Counted from the first letter of the stretch, positions 19,120 to 29,078 are shown. The stretch is DNA of 64,000 bases from Chryseobacterium tructae (GCF_030409875.1 NZ_JAUFQR010000001.1:1612001-1676000); one strand, 5' to 3'. The notes: generated from the sequence alone by a model not told the origin. Numbers and translations are program-made.

Positions 19120-20152
19120 ATGAAAGATATCCGTACATTATCACTAGATCAGCTTAAAGAATACTTTGTTTCTTTAGGAGAAAAGCCGTTTCGTGCGAAG
19201 CAGGTCTATGACTGGTTATGGAGTAAAAACCTCCATTCGATCGATGAAATGACGAATCTTTCGAAACCACTTCGTGAAAGAATTTCCGAAGAATATACCA
19301 TTAATCCCGTATCCGTAGATCTTCTTCAAAAAAGTACTGACGGAACCATCAAAAATGGAGTGAAACTTCACGATGGATTATTGGTAGAATCTGTTCTTAT
19401 TCCAACAGAAACAAGAACAACAGCTTGTGTATCTTCACAGGTAGGCTGCTCATTGAATTGCGAATTCTGTGCTACTGCCAAACTCAAGAGAATGAGAAAT
19501 CTTGAAGTAGCAGAAATTGTAGACCAGGTTGCTCTGATTGACAGCCAAAGCAGAATGTATTTGACAGACCCCTTTCCAATATTGTATTCATGGGAATGGG
19601 AGAACCAATGATGAACTACAAAAATGTAGTAGAAGCCATCAGAAAGATCACTCAGCCGGAAGGATTAGGAATGTCACCAAGAAGAATTACTGTTTCTACT
19701 TCAGGAATTCCAAAAATGATCAAAATGCTTGCTGATGATGAATTGCGTGTGAAACTTGCATTGTCTCTTCACTCAGCGATTGAAGTAAAGCGTAATGAAA
19801 TTATGCCTTTCTCAGATAAATTCCCATTAACGGATATTATGGAGGCACTTCAGTACTGGTATCAGAAAACAGGTTCGGTAATTACTTTCGAATATTGTGT
19901 ATGGAAAGGAATTAATGATGGTGATGAAGATATCAAAGCTTTAATCAAATACTGTAAACAGGTTCCTTCTAAGGTAACCTTATTCAATACAACCCAATCG
20001 GGGACGGAAAATACGACCAATGTAACAAACAGGCTGAAGAAAACTATATCCGTCAGCTTGAAAATGCAGGTATTACAGTAATGGTGAGAAGAAGCCGTGG
20101 AGGTGATATTGATGCTGCTTGTGGTCAGTTAGCCAACAAAAATGCAGATTAA
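19120..20152 (+). CDS. rlmN: dual-specificity 23S rRNA (A2503)/tRNA (A37) C2-methyltransferase, two frameshifts
   Basis: A radical-SAM methyltransferase of 344 residues when repaired. The iron-sulfur motif CxxxCxxC is at C110, C114 and C117 (GCSLNCEFCATAK). IVFMGMGEPMMNY and the C-terminal VMVRRSRGGDIDAACGQL are also present. Two single-base losses break it: at about 19560 (TTTT to TTT) and at about 19976 (AAA to AA). Repairing both gives continuous family sequence (RMYFDRPLSNIVFMGMG and LIQYNPIGDGKYDQCNKQA). The start ATG 19120 gives the usual N-terminus. Sequencing error is the likely cause, because the gene is normally conserved. Confidence 0.9.
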
Positions 20153-20202
20153 AATTTCCTTAAAAAAAACTTAATTTCCCCTTAAAACATAGCTTAAAGC
20201 CC

Positions 20203-20210
20203 TACCTTTG
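20203..20210 (+). promoter_or_regulatory. TACCTTTG -7 box
   Basis: A TAnnTTTG box 18 bases upstream of ATG 20228. No clear TTG lies at the -33 distance. Confidence 0.5.
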
Positions 20211-20227
20211 CACAAAATTATTTTGTG

Positions 20228-21175
20228 ATGATGGAGTATTTTATGAGCGAGAACGGACTAGAAAATGTATATGCATGGTCGATTCCATTGCATGCTACAG
20301 TTATTTTAGCCGAAATGATTTATAGCCACGTGTCAGAGGCAAAGTTATACAGTGGAAAAGACCTTGCTACAAATGTTTATCTTGCTTTGATGAACTTTGG
20401 TCTTGACCTGATCATGAAGGCGTTTGCAATGGGGGTGATGTTTTTCTTTTACAGCCACAAACTTTTTTCATGGGATCTTAGCATTTGGTACTTAATAGCT
20501 TGTTTTATAATCACGGATTTTGCTTACTATGTCTTGCATTATGTGGATCATCGTTCCAGAGCTTTCTGGGCTGTTCATATTACGCACCATAGTTCAGAAT
20601 TTTTCAACCTTACGACGGGGTTCAGAAGCCCGGTTTTACAGCCGCTTTACAGATATTTATACTTCTCGCCATTAGCGTTCCTAGGATTCAATCCTTGGCA
20701 TATCATGGTAGCGTATGCTATAGGGCAGGTATATGGAACATGGGTACACACACAGACGGTAAAAAGTATGGGATTCTTAGAATATATATTGGTAACTCCT
20801 TCTCACCACCGTGTACATCATGCTTGTAATATTAAGTATCTGGATAAAAATATGGGAATGTGCCTTATTATCTGGGATAAGATATTCGGTACTTTCCAGA
20901 AAGAAGACCCGAATATTCCTGTAAAATATGGGATCTATCCAAAAATGCCGGACAACAGACCTGATACGGTACTCTTCTATGAATGGAGAAAAATCTGGAA
21001 AGATTTGAAACAGCCAGGATTAAAATTTACAGATAGAATCAACTATATTTTCAATTCACCGGGATGGCGACATGACGGAACCGGAAAAACGGTAAGACAA
21101 TACCAAAAAGAATACTTTGCAAAGCAGGCACAAAAAGAGCAGGGAAAGAATGAAAAACAGCAGAAAACTGCATAA
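20228..21175 (+). CDS. sterol desaturase / fatty acid hydroxylase family membrane protein
   Basis: A 315-residue membrane di-iron oxygenase-type protein. Histidine clusters typical of the family are HYVDHRSRAFWAVHITHHSS and TPSHHRVHHACN, set among four to five hydrophobic helices. The iron-binding histidines face the cytoplasm. Substrates in bacteria are lipids, but the specific one cannot be read here. ATG 20228 is used; GTG 20225 and ATG 20231 are adjacent alternatives. The Lys/Gln-rich tail (QKEYFAKQAQKEQGKNEKQQ) is likely disordered. Confidence 0.88.
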   Translation: MMEYFMSENGLENVYAWSIPLHATVILAEMIYSHVSEAKLYSGKDLATNVYLALMNFGLDLIMKAFAMGVMFFFYSHKLFSWDLSIWYLIACFIITDFAYYVLHYVDHRSRAFWAVHITHHSSEFFNLTTGFRSPVLQPLYRYLYFSPLAFLGFNPWHIMVAYAIGQVYGTWVHTQTVKSMGFLEYILVTPSHHRVHHACNIKYLDKNMGMCLIIWDKIFGTFQKEDPNIPVKYGIYPKMPDNRPDTVLFYEWRKIWKDLKQPGLKFTDRINYIFNSPGWRHDGTGKTVRQYQKEYFAKQAQKEQGKNEKQQKTA

Positions 21176-21197
21176 TGATCAATAAAAATCTATAAAT

Positions 21198-21230
21198 AAG
21201 GACGGGCTTTAGCTCGTCCTTCTGTTTTTT
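21198..21230 (+). terminator. intrinsic terminator with GGGCTTTAGCTC core
   Basis: A 10-bp stem (AAGGACGGGC with GCTCGTCCTT, one G-T pair) and loop TTTA are followed by TCTGTTTTTT. It shares the repeat core of the palindromes at 9586-9755. Confidence 0.8.
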
Positions 21231-21335
21231 GAAAATGAACGAAACTTTAATCACGCGCCACGTATCCCGTAATTCACAGCTCCCATATTCTAACCTACAC
21301 CAGCTCAGCAATCTCTCCATTTAAACTAAAAGTCC

Positions 21336-21343
21336 TATTTTTG
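21336..21343 (+). promoter_or_regulatory. TATTTTTG -7 box four bases before the start codon
   Basis: A perfect TAnnTTTG immediately upstream of ATG 21348, again suggesting a leaderless or very short-leader transcript. Confidence 0.45.
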
Positions 21344-21347
21344 CCCT

Positions 21348-22226
21348 ATGAAAAGAACACTTCTGCTATTGGCTTTTCTTGCCTTTCAAGCCGCATTTTC
21401 TCAACAAACAGATTTCCTGAAAATAAAAAAATACAGAGTCAGCCATCTGGATGACAAGATTCAGGAGACCTCCGGATTGAATTTCTTTAATGGAAAATTG
21501 TATACTTTCAATGATAGCGGAAATGCCCCTGAATTATTTGAAATCAATAAAACCTCAGGAGAAGTAGTTAAAACATTAAAAGTAAATGCTAAAAATACCG
21601 ATTGGGAAGCGCTAACGAGTGATGGCAGTAACTTCTATATTGGAGATTTCGGAAATAATGACGGAAGCCGAAGACATCTTACCATTTATAAAGTACCGTT
21701 TCAGGGAGACAGTCTGCAAAATAGCCAGGTAAGAGAGATTAAGTTTCACTATCCTGAACAAACGGATTATATATCGAACTATTACAAGACAGATTTTGAC
21801 GGAGAAGCAATGGTATATGCTCATGGGAAACTTCATCTTTTTACTAAAGAATGGGTGTCAAAATCGACAGTTCATTACGTTATAGATCCTGAAAAGACTG
21901 AAAAACAGGATGCTGTAAAAGCAGAAGTCTATAAAACTAATTTTATGGTGACGGATGCTGCTTACTTTGATAAAAAGCTTTATTTGGTCGGGTATAGCAA
22001 AAAAACAGAAGTATTTATGGATGTTTTTACAGAAACTGAACCTGGAATATTTTTTAAAGAAACCCCTAAGCATTATTATTTAGGAAGTGCTTTGTCAATA
22101 GGACAGGTTGAAGGAATTGCAGTGGATGAAACAGGAATGTCTATTTCAGCAGAAAAATTCAAATCTCCATTAGGAAAGACAAAGCCTTCACTTTATTTTA
22201 TTCCTAAAGACCAATTCAGGGATTAA
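21348..22226 (+). CDS. secreted beta-propeller-like protein of unknown function
   Basis: A 292-residue protein with a signal peptide (MKRTLLLLAFLAFQAAFSQ). The mature part repeats short beta motifs that resemble a propeller or NHL-type fold: TSGLNFFNGKLYTFNDSG, WEALTSDGSNFYIGDFGNN, AMVYAHGKLHLFTKEW and QVEGIAVDETGMSISAE. No catalytic motif is evident. Similar flavobacterial proteins are annotated as hypothetical. A hairpin terminator follows. Confidence 0.7.
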   Translation: MKRTLLLLAFLAFQAAFSQQTDFLKIKKYRVSHLDDKIQETSGLNFFNGKLYTFNDSGNAPELFEINKTSGEVVKTLKVNAKNTDWEALTSDGSNFYIGDFGNNDGSRRHLTIYKVPFQGDSLQNSQVREIKFHYPEQTDYISNYYKTDFDGEAMVYAHGKLHLFTKEWVSKSTVHYVIDPEKTEKQDAVKAEVYKTNFMVTDAAYFDKKLYLVGYSKKTEVFMDVFTETEPGIFFKETPKHYYLGSALSIGQVEGIAVDETGMSISAEKFKSPLGKTKPSLYFIPKDQFRD

Positions 22227-22227
22227 T

Positions 22228-22254
22228 TTTTCGCTTAAAATTGAGCGAAAAAAA
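22228..22254 (+). terminator. hairpin terminator
   Basis: An 8-bp stem, TTTTCGCT/AGCGAAAA, with an 8-nt loop and A/T flanks directly follows the stop codon at 22226. Confidence 0.55.
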
Positions 22255-22255
22255 T

Positions 22256-22263
22256 TATCTTTG
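22256..22263 (+). promoter_or_regulatory. TATCTTTG -7 box of the polyprenyl synthase gene
   Basis: A perfect TAnnTTTG 39 bases upstream of the GTG start at 22303. Confidence 0.6.
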
Positions 22264-22302
22264 TGAGAATTAATAATTTTATTCACCCAGCATTCGCAGA
22301 TT

Positions 22303-23280
22303 GTGGCAAATATCGTAGAAGAAATCAAGCAACCGATCAATGATGAAATGAAACTTTTTGAACAGAAGTTTTATGAGTCAATGCAGAGTAAAGTAGCTTT
22401 ATTGGATAAAGTAACCCGTTTTATTGTTACTACCAAAGGGAAGCAGATGCGCCCTATGTTTGTGTTTCTTTGTGCCAAGCTGGTAGGAAGTGTTACAGAG
22501 AAGACCTATCGTGGAGCTTCCATGATCGAATTGATTCATACAGCGACCTTGGTGCACGATGATGTGGTGGATGAAAGTTTTAAACGTCGTAATTTCTTTT
22601 CTATTAATGCATTATGGAAGAATAAGATCGCTGTTTTGGTAGGAGATTACTTATTATCAAAATCGGTATTATTATCTACAGACCATAAAGATTACGATTT
22701 ACTAGGTGTCATTTCAAGAACCATTCGTGAAATGTCTGAAGGAGAGCTTCTACAGTTGGAGAAGGCCAGAAAACTGGATATTACAGAAGATGTCTATTAT
22801 GAGATTATCCGTCAGAAAACAGCCACTTTAATTGCCGCCTGCTGCGAGATTGGAGTATTGTCTAACAATGCAGACGAAACTCTTGCCAAAAAAATGCAGG
22901 ACTTCGGTACTTTTACAGGAATGGCTTTCCAGATCAAAGATGACCTTTTCGATTATTTAAGCTCCAATGTAATTGGTAAGCCTGTAGGAATTGATATTAA
23001 AGAAAAGAAGATGACTCTTCCTTTAATACATACCCTGAAAGCAGCCAATGAAAAGGACCGAAAATACTATTTCGATACAATTAAGCGTTATAATAACAAT
23101 CCAAAACGCGTAAAAGAGCTGATAGAGTTTGTTAAAAATTCCGGGGGATTAGAATATGCTATCACCGTAATGAAAGATTTCCAGCAGAAGGCAAAAGATA
23201 TTCTAAATGAATTCCCGGAGTCTGAAGCAAGAAAATCTTTACATAGTATGCTGGATTATGTAATTGAGCGAAAATTTTAA
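22303..23280 (+). CDS. polyprenyl diphosphate synthase (trans-isoprenyl, IspB-like)
   Basis: A 325-residue prenyl elongating enzyme that condenses isopentenyl diphosphate onto an allylic primer, probably supplying the menaquinone side chain. It has the first aspartate-rich motif in LVHDDVVDE, GKQMRPMFVFLCAKLV before it, and the second motif in QIKDDLFDY. It starts with GTG at 22303; the next in-frame ATG (residue 12) would remove little, but the GTG fits the promoter distance. Chain length cannot be read reliably. Confidence 0.88.
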   Translation: MANIVEEIKQPINDEMKLFEQKFYESMQSKVALLDKVTRFIVTTKGKQMRPMFVFLCAKLVGSVTEKTYRGASMIELIHTATLVHDDVVDESFKRRNFFSINALWKNKIAVLVGDYLLSKSVLLSTDHKDYDLLGVISRTIREMSEGELLQLEKARKLDITEDVYYEIIRQKTATLIAACCEIGVLSNNADETLAKKMQDFGTFTGMAFQIKDDLFDYLSSNVIGKPVGIDIKEKKMTLPLIHTLKAANEKDRKYYFDTIKRYNNNPKRVKELIEFVKNSGGLEYAITVMKDFQQKAKDILNEFPESEARKSLHSMLDYVIERKF

Positions 23281-23281
23281 A

Positions 23282-23575
23282 TTAAATAATTTTTAGGGTT
23301 ACAATTATAACGGCTAGAACAATACAAAATAAAGCGATTAAAAATAAATAATCCGCAATACTCTCATAGGTGTATTCCCGCTGTTCTTTATTTGTTCTGA
23401 TAGCCAGAAATGAAAAGAAACAGCTGAACGCAAAAAGGATGCAGGCAAAACCCGCGAATTCGTCCAAATACGTATTCTGGCTGATCTTAGCGATTTTCAA
23501 TGAGGTAATAATAATCAAAGAAAATCCCAAAAGATTGCTGGATGCATTCAAAATATGGGGTGACTTTTTATCCAT
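23282..23575 (-). CDS. small membrane protein of unknown function
   Basis: A 97-residue protein with three hydrophobic helices (about residues 12-30, 40-60 and 75-96). A charged loop (RTNKEQREYTYES) lies between the second and third. It is convergent with the prenyl synthase gene, with one base between the stops. No family recognised. Confidence 0.6.
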   Translation of the reverse strand: MDKKSPHILNASSNLLGFSLIIITSLKIAKISQNTYLDEFAGFACILFAFSCFFSFLAIRTNKEQREYTYESIADYLFLIALFCIVLAVIIVTLKII

Positions 23576-23712
23576 CTTTTACAATTTTTTTCAAAATAAA
23601 GCACAATTTTTATTATTATCAAATTTTTAAAAAAGATTATTAAAAATTAAAATTAATTTAAAAAGTGTATATTAGCGGAATACTTGAAGAACAAAAACTT
23701 TTTTACTTAGCT

Positions 23713-26144
23713 ATGCAAACAACCTATATTGAAACACAGCAAATATCCTTCCAGGACTTTAAAAATCAAATACTTGATGATTATAGATTAGGAAGAGTTT
23801 CTCGTGAAATGTCTTATCTCGGAAGGAGAGAGGTACTTACCGGAAAAGCTAAATTTGGAATTTTTGGGGATGGAAAGGAACTTCCTCAGCTTGCCATGGC
23901 GAAGGTTTTCAGAAATGGAGACTTCCGTTCAGGGTATTATAGAGACCAAACTTTTGCATTGGCAATAAATGCTTTAACGGCAGAAAGTTTCTTTGCACAA
24001 ATGTATGCTGATACAAGTGTGGAAAGAGAGCCGGCTTCAGCAGGAAGACAAATGAACGGACACTTTGCTACAAGAAGCTTAAATGAAGATGGAAGCTGGA
24101 AAGATTTGACGGCGCAGAAAAATATTTCTTCCGATATTTCACCTACAGCAGGGCAGATGCCAAGATTATTAGGATTAGCTCAGGCTTCCACTATATATAA
24201 AAATGTAAAATTTGACGGTTCTGAGAAGTTTTCAAGAGAAGGAAATGAGATTGCTTTTGGAACGATTGGTGATGCTTCTACCGCAGAAGGTCACTTCTGG
24301 GAAACCTTGAATGCTGCATGTGCACTTCAGGTTCCTATGATCGTATCGATCTGGGATGACGGATATGGAATTTCTGTTCCTACTAAAAACCAGAGAGCAA
24401 AAGCTGATATCAGCGAAATGCTAAGTGGTTTCCAGAGAAAAGAAGGCGAGAACCAAGGTTGTGAAATCATTCAGGTGAAAGCTTGGGATTATGCAGCATT
24501 ATTAGAGGCTTATGCTAAAGCAGAACATTTTGCAAGAACAGAAAGTGTTCCTGTAGTAGTACACGTGGTAGATGTTACCCAGCCTCAAGGGCACTCTACA
24601 TCAGGATCTCACGAAAGATATAAAAATGAAGCACGTTTGGCTTGGGAAGCTGAGTTTGACGGATTAGTGAAATTCAAAGAGTGGATTCTGAACTATTCTA
24701 TCGAAATTGATGGAAAAGAAGAAGTAATTGCTACTGCTGAAGAATTGGAAGCGATTGACGAAGAAGCTAAAAAAACAGCTAAGACCGGACAAAAAACAGC
24801 TTGGGAAAACTATCAGACAGCGATCAAAGAATTGATCCAGTCTATTATTCCTTTAGTAGAAACCTTAAAGGTCAGAATGCTGATGTAGAAACTGCATTAA
24901 CTCACTTCAATAAATTGGTTTCAAAAGCGAAGAAAGATGTATTCCATTTAGCAAGAAAAGCTTTATTGGCGACAAGAGGTACCCATTCGGCAGAAAGAAG
25001 CCAATTGATGCAGAAATACCATGAAGTATTTGAAATCGAAAAAGACAACTATTCATCTCACTTATATTCTCAGTCTGAATGGAAAGCTGAAAATGTTCAG
25101 GAAATTAAGCCTGTTTACTCAGACAGTTCTGAAGATGTAGACGGAAGAGTAGTGATCAGAAATAACTTTGATAAAATCTTTGAAAAATATCCTGAAACCC
25201 TAATCTTTGGAGAAGATACCGGAAACATCGGTGACGTAAACCAGGGATTGGAAGGAATGCAGGAAAAATACGGAGCATTACGTATCGCTGATACGGGAAT
25301 CCGTGAAGCTACGATTTTAGGACAAGGAATTGGAATGGCGATGAGAGGGTTGAGACCTATCGCTGAAATTCAGTACTTAGACTATGTTCTTTACTGCTTA
25401 CAAGGAATGAGTGATGATCTGGCAACAGTACATTACAGAACGAAAGGAGGTCAGAAAGCTCCGTTGATCATCAGAACAAGAGGTCACAGATTGGAAGGAA
25501 TCTGGCATTCAGGTTCTCCAATGGCAGGTATTCTTAACCTTTCAAAAGGGATCTTAGTATTGGTACCAAGAAACCTTACGAAAGCAGCTGGATTCTATAA
25601 TACAATGCTTCAGGCTGACGAACCTGCGATCATCGTTGAATGTCTGAACGGATACAGATTAAAAGAGAAACAACCTGATAACTTAGGTGAATTCACAGTT
25701 CCTGTAGGTAAAATTGAAGTAACAAAAGAAGGAAAAGACGTTACTTTGGTCACTTATGGTTCTACATGGAGAATTGTAACAGAAGCTGCTAATGAACTAG
25801 AAAAACTAGGAATTTCTGCAGAAGTAATCGATATCCAATCGTTAATTCCTTTCGATTTATCTCACGAAATTGCTGAAAGTGTTAAGAAAACGAATAGATT
25901 AGTAGTAATCGACGAAGATGTAGAAGGGGGAACAACAGGATTCATCCTACAACAGATCTTAGAAAAGCAAAAAGCTTTCAGATACTTAGACTCAGATCCA
26001 TTAACAATTTCTGCTAACGATCACAGACCAGCGTATGCTAGTGATGGTGACTATTTCAGTAAGCCGTCTACAGACGATATGGTAGAAAAGATCTACGCTA
26101 TGTTTAATGAAACCAATCCTCAGAAATATCCGGCGATATTCTAA
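23713..26144 (+). CDS. fused alpha/beta E1 component of a 2-oxoacid dehydrogenase, one frameshift
   Basis: A TPP-dependent decarboxylase of about 810 residues in which the alpha and beta chains are one protein. The alpha half holds the TPP site (GDASTAEGHFWETLNAA, then SIWDDGYGISVPT). The beta half starts near EDTGNIGDVNQGLEGM and includes IADTGIREATILGQGIG and the C-terminal transketolase domain (GKIEVTKEGKDVTLVTYGS). A -1 frameshift at about 24868 interrupts it; one A restored (TTAAAGG to TTAAAAGG) gives VETLKGQNADVETALTHF. ATG 23713 is preferred over upstream non-ATG codons. Branched-chain oxoacid is the likelier substrate. The matching lpd lies at 54474; no E2 gene is in the window. Confidence 0.87.
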
Positions 26145-26165
26145 TTAGGGTTCTAGATAAATTTT

Positions 26166-26193
26166 AAACCGCTTCCTTTGGGAGCGGTTTTTT
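26166..26193 (+). terminator. intrinsic terminator after the E1 gene
   Basis: An 8-bp stem, AAACCGCT/AGCGGTTT, with a 9-nt loop is followed by T-rich sequence. Confidence 0.8.
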
Positions 26194-26228
26194 ACTTTAT
26201 ATTTGTTTGAATAACTCAATCATAAACT

Positions 26229-26569
26229 ATGAAACTCAGATTTTTATATTTAATAGTAATAGTTATAAGTTGTAAAGAGAATAAAAAGGAAGTTTTATTG
26301 GCTGATAGAGAAGCTCCTTTAGGTTGGATTTCATTGAAAATGTATGATGATAAAAGCTTTGAATTTATTTCTCAAGGGATGATGCGGGATAAAGATATTT
26401 ACAAAGGAAGTTACAAACTAAAGAATGATACCCTTTATTTAAATACAGAGATTCAATTCCAAAAGCAGGCTCAAAAGCTGTTATAGATAAAGATTTTGTA
26501 AGTTACATCAATGGTAGCTATCCTGAAAGTGTTCAAATAAAACTTAACAAATTATCAATGAATAAATGA
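26229..26569 (+). CDS. small lipoprotein, one frameshift
   Basis: About 113 residues when repaired. The signal MKLRFLYLIVIVISC ends in a lipobox cysteine at residue 15, followed by KENKKEV, so it should be a lipid-anchored periplasmic protein. The first frame stops at 26486. A frame one base away continues (YRDSIPKAGSKAVIDKDFVS) to a stop at 26567-26569. Restoring one T near 26439 (TTT to TTTT) joins them as LYFKYRDSIPKAGS. The body looks like a short beta domain. Function unknown. Confidence 0.62.
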
Positions 26570-26594
26570 AATGGACAATATCGATTTTTGTTAG

Positions 26595-26825
26595 TTAATC
26601 CTCTTCAACCAAAGTAATTCGCAATTTATTCAAAGTACTCATCAAAATTATACTTGCAGTCAATTCTACAAACTCCCTTTCTGTAAAATGCTGTAACAAT
26701 TTTTCCTTGATTTGATATCCTGTTCAATGCCAAAATTAAGAAGTTCTTTAGCGTGATAGCTATAGCAGTAGGTACAGCCATTGATTTGAGACAGGTGAAG
26801 TTCTGCCAGTGCAATCCGTTTATTA
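26595..26825 (-). pseudogene. deleted copy of the AhpD-like gene
   Basis: The DNA closely matches the intact gene at 27775-28191, including the 3' end and the CxxC region (now CAYCYSYH-like in a shifted frame). It lacks about 120 bp in the middle, the join being CCTTGATTT|GATATCC, and its N-terminal coding part is also lost. It lies upstream of the GLPGLI gene, so two copies of the same gene flank that gene in the same orientation. A duplication followed by decay of one copy is the simplest history. Confidence 0.75.
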
Positions 26826-26881
26826 TGTTTTGCTTTTGTAATTGTAAAAATATGTGCATTTTTATAGTGAAAACGCTATCC

Positions 26882-27733
26882 ATGAATTACACTAAAAAAC
26901 TATTTCAATTATCACTCTTATTTTTAAGTATTTTATTCTATTCTCAATCAGGCAAAAAAGAGGTTTTGCATGAGAATTTTACCTATCAACTAAAAGCTAA
27001 ACTCAATACACAGACCGCTGATTATGTACACGAAGAATTTTTCTCATTGCATGTAGGTGAAAATCGTGCTTTTTTTGCCAGTACCCAATCTCTTAAAAAA
27101 GATACAGTGATGGCAAACTCTATTGTATCTACCCAAAACCCTGATGGAAGTATAGTCATGGGTTTCAAAACCGGTACATCATTACCAAAAACAAGATTTT
27201 CATACACCATTATACAAACCAATGAAAAGGTACAGTACTTTCAACAGGTTGGAATGTCGGTGCTTACTTATAAAGAGCCTGTAATAGGGAATTGGAAGCT
27301 TATGGATGAATCAAAAGTCATCAATACAATGAACTGCAAAAAAGCAACAGTTACCTACAAGGGAAGAAACTGGATTGCCTGGTATTCAACCGAAATCCCA
27401 CTGCCTTATGGCCCTTATAAATTCAGTGGATTGCCAGGATTAATCATCAAATTATCAGATGAAAAAGATGAGTATGACTTTGAACTTGTAAAATCAGTAC
27501 CCACTTCTGAATTGGTGGGAAAATTCATTAATATAAAGAAAAGCCGATATACTGAAGCTATTGAAACCACCCAACCGAAGTTTCAACAGACCCTAAAAGC
27601 CAATGATGCCAATATAGCAGCTGCACTGGCAAGTTCCGGTACGACCATCTTAGGAGGTCAGGAAAAGATCAATCAAAGGCAGAAAGAATTGGATTTGATG
27701 AGAAAATATTTAAACCCGATAGAGCTGGAATAA
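26882..27733 (+). CDS. GLPGLI family secreted protein
   Basis: A 283-residue protein with a signal peptide (MNYTKKLFQLSLLFLSILFYSQ) and the eponymous motif in YKFSGLPGLIIKLSDE at about residues 180-195. An adjacent conserved block reads NCKKATVTYKGRNWIAWYSTEIP. GLPGLI proteins are abundant in Flavobacteriia, their function is not established, and they are often next to TonB receptors. None is adjacent here. ATG 26882 is chosen because the signal peptide begins there; the open frame extends upstream through pseudogene sequence. Confidence 0.87.
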   Translation: MNYTKKLFQLSLLFLSILFYSQSGKKEVLHENFTYQLKAKLNTQTADYVHEEFFSLHVGENRAFFASTQSLKKDTVMANSIVSTQNPDGSIVMGFKTGTSLPKTRFSYTIIQTNEKVQYFQQVGMSVLTYKEPVIGNWKLMDESKVINTMNCKKATVTYKGRNWIAWYSTEIPLPYGPYKFSGLPGLIIKLSDEKDEYDFELVKSVPTSELVGKFINIKKSRYTEAIETTQPKFQQTLKANDANIAAALASSGTTILGGQEKINQRQKELDLMRKYLNPIELE

Positions 27734-27736
27734 ATT

Positions 27737-27773
27737 ATTAGATAGGCTGCCTGATACAGGCAGCCTATCTAAT
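27737..27773. terminator. bidirectional terminator, 17-bp perfect stem
   Basis: The arms 27737-27753 and 27757-27773 are perfect reverse complements with a 3-nt loop, between convergent stop codons. This is the strongest hairpin in the window. Confidence 0.85.
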
Positions 27774-27774
27774 A

Positions 27775-28191
27775 TTAATCCTGTTCAGCTAAATGAATTC
27801 GCAGTTTATTCAAAGTACTCATCAAAGTTATACTTGCAGTTAATTCTACAAACTCTCTTTCTGTAAAATGCTGTAGTAATTTTTCCTTGATTTCCTGAGA
27901 ATCATTATTGTTGTAAGTTACGGCTTCTGTCCAGCTCAAAACAAGCTTCTGCTTTACATCAAAAACCTGGGTATGTCTCCAGCCTGGTAATCGGTTAATG
28001 ATATCCTGTTCAATGCCAAAATTAAGCAGTTCTTTAGCATGATAGCTACAGCAGTAGGCACAACCGTTGATTTGAGACACGCGCAGTTCAGCCAGTGCAA
28101 TCAGTTTTTCATCGATCCCGGATTTTCTGATACTGGAATGGGCTTTATACAGATGGCCAATGGTTTCTTTTGCAATTTCTTTGTAATTCAT
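27775..28191 (-). CDS. carboxymuconolactone decarboxylase / AhpD-like protein
   Basis: A 138-residue all-helical protein of the AhpD-like superfamily. The redox motif is CAYCCSYH (CxxC followed by a histidine three residues on), preceded by ELRVSQINGC, typical of the peroxidase-linked members. It would act as a cytosolic thiol-dependent antioxidant or alkylhydroperoxidase-type enzyme. A decayed copy lies at 26595-26825. It is convergent with the GLPGLI gene across a shared terminator. Confidence 0.87.
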   Translation of the reverse strand: MNYKEIAKETIGHLYKAHSSIRKSGIDEKLIALAELRVSQINGCAYCCSYHAKELLNFGIEQDIINRLPGWRHTQVFDVKQKLVLSWTEAVTYNNNDSQEIKEKLLQHFTEREFVELTASITLMSTLNKLRIHLAEQD

Positions 28192-28308
28192 AACGAAAAT
28201 CTTTTCTGCAAATTTGGGTCAGAAACAGTTGTAAAACGATATACTTACTTTTTTGTGCTATACTAACCTTTTTGAAAGTAGGTGATGAAAATACAGAACA
28301 GGAATTTG

Positions 28309-28316
28309 TATATTTG
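28309..28316 (+). promoter_or_regulatory. TATATTTG -7 box
   Basis: A perfect TAnnTTTG 25 bases before ATG 28341. It lies inside the in-frame extension upstream of that codon and so decides the start. Confidence 0.6.
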
Positions 28317-28340
28317 AAGCAGGGAACATCAGTAAATACC

Positions 28341-29078
28341 ATGAAAATTACCAAATTAGTTATTCTTTTCAATTATAAAAAGATCCTGCTGGGAATAGGG
28401 GTGTCACTTTTTCTTTTTATACTGTCATTTCAGCTTGATTCAGCCGTTTTTACTGTATTGTTGAGGGTATTGGGTATTCTTATTATTTTGAATATCATTG
28501 CGTCTCTTTTGGCCTCTTATATCCTTTACGACACTTCTGATCTTTATGAACTGAATGATTTAAAAGAAGATATAGATTGGAGTAAAACAGAAAATGCAGT
28601 TGTTATTCATGCAAGCTTTGATCCTTTGTCACAGCGATTAGAAGCAAAATATCCTCATTTGAACTTAACAGTCTGTGATATTTACGGAAACCGACATGAG
28701 CACGAAAGTGGTATTGAAGTATCCAAAAAGATGTTTCCTCCCAACCCGAAAGAAATCAAAATATCTCCTGATAAGCTGCCTTTTGAAGATGGATCGCAGG
28801 ATGTGATTCTTGCGGTGACAGCCCTTCACGAAATTTTAGATCATGAAAAAAGAGTTTTGTTTTTTAAAGAGGCTAAAAGGATTTTAAAGAAAGGGGGGAT
28901 AATTATTATTTCAGAACAGTTCAGAGATACCACCAATTTTATTTTCTTTAATATCGGAGCATTCCATTTTTTAAGCTGGAAACAATGGAAAAGCTCTATT
29001 GCTCCCTCCAGATTGAAAATAACCGGTAATAAAAAAATAACTCCTTTTGCGAATATGCTTATTGTACAGAAAGACTAA
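28341..29078 (+). CDS. membrane-anchored class I SAM-dependent methyltransferase
   Basis: A 245-residue protein. Two N-terminal hydrophobic helices (about residues 7-27 and 32-60) anchor a cytosolic methyltransferase domain. A conventional GxGxG loop is not visible: the first strand reads NAVVIHASFDPLSQRL. LPFEDGSQDVILAVTALHEILDHEKR fits motif IV and LKKGGIIIISEQFRD the later strand. The degenerate motif I makes SAM binding less certain. The start at 28341 follows the promoter box; upstream in-frame codons are probably untranslated. Confidence 0.65.
   Translation: MKITKLVILFNYKKILLGIGVSLFLFILSFQLDSAVFTVLLRVLGILIILNIIASLLASYILYDTSDLYELNDLKEDIDWSKTENAVVIHASFDPLSQRLEAKYPHLNLTVCDIYGNRHEHESGIEVSKKMFPPNPKEIKISPDKLPFEDGSQDVILAVTALHEILDHEKRVLFFKEAKRILKKGGIIIISEQFRDTTNFIFFNIGAFHFLSWKQWKSSIAPSRLKITGNKKITPFANMLIVQKD

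Noticed and set aside
19069..20081. Programmed frameshifting in rlmN, lpd or the E1 gene
   Set aside because: No shared slippery heptamer or downstream structure. All breaks are one-base losses in short runs in many unrelated genes.
24801..24900. Separate alpha and beta E1 genes overlapping by 88 bases
   Set aside because: One restored A makes a single continuous fused protein with no extra start signal for the beta part.
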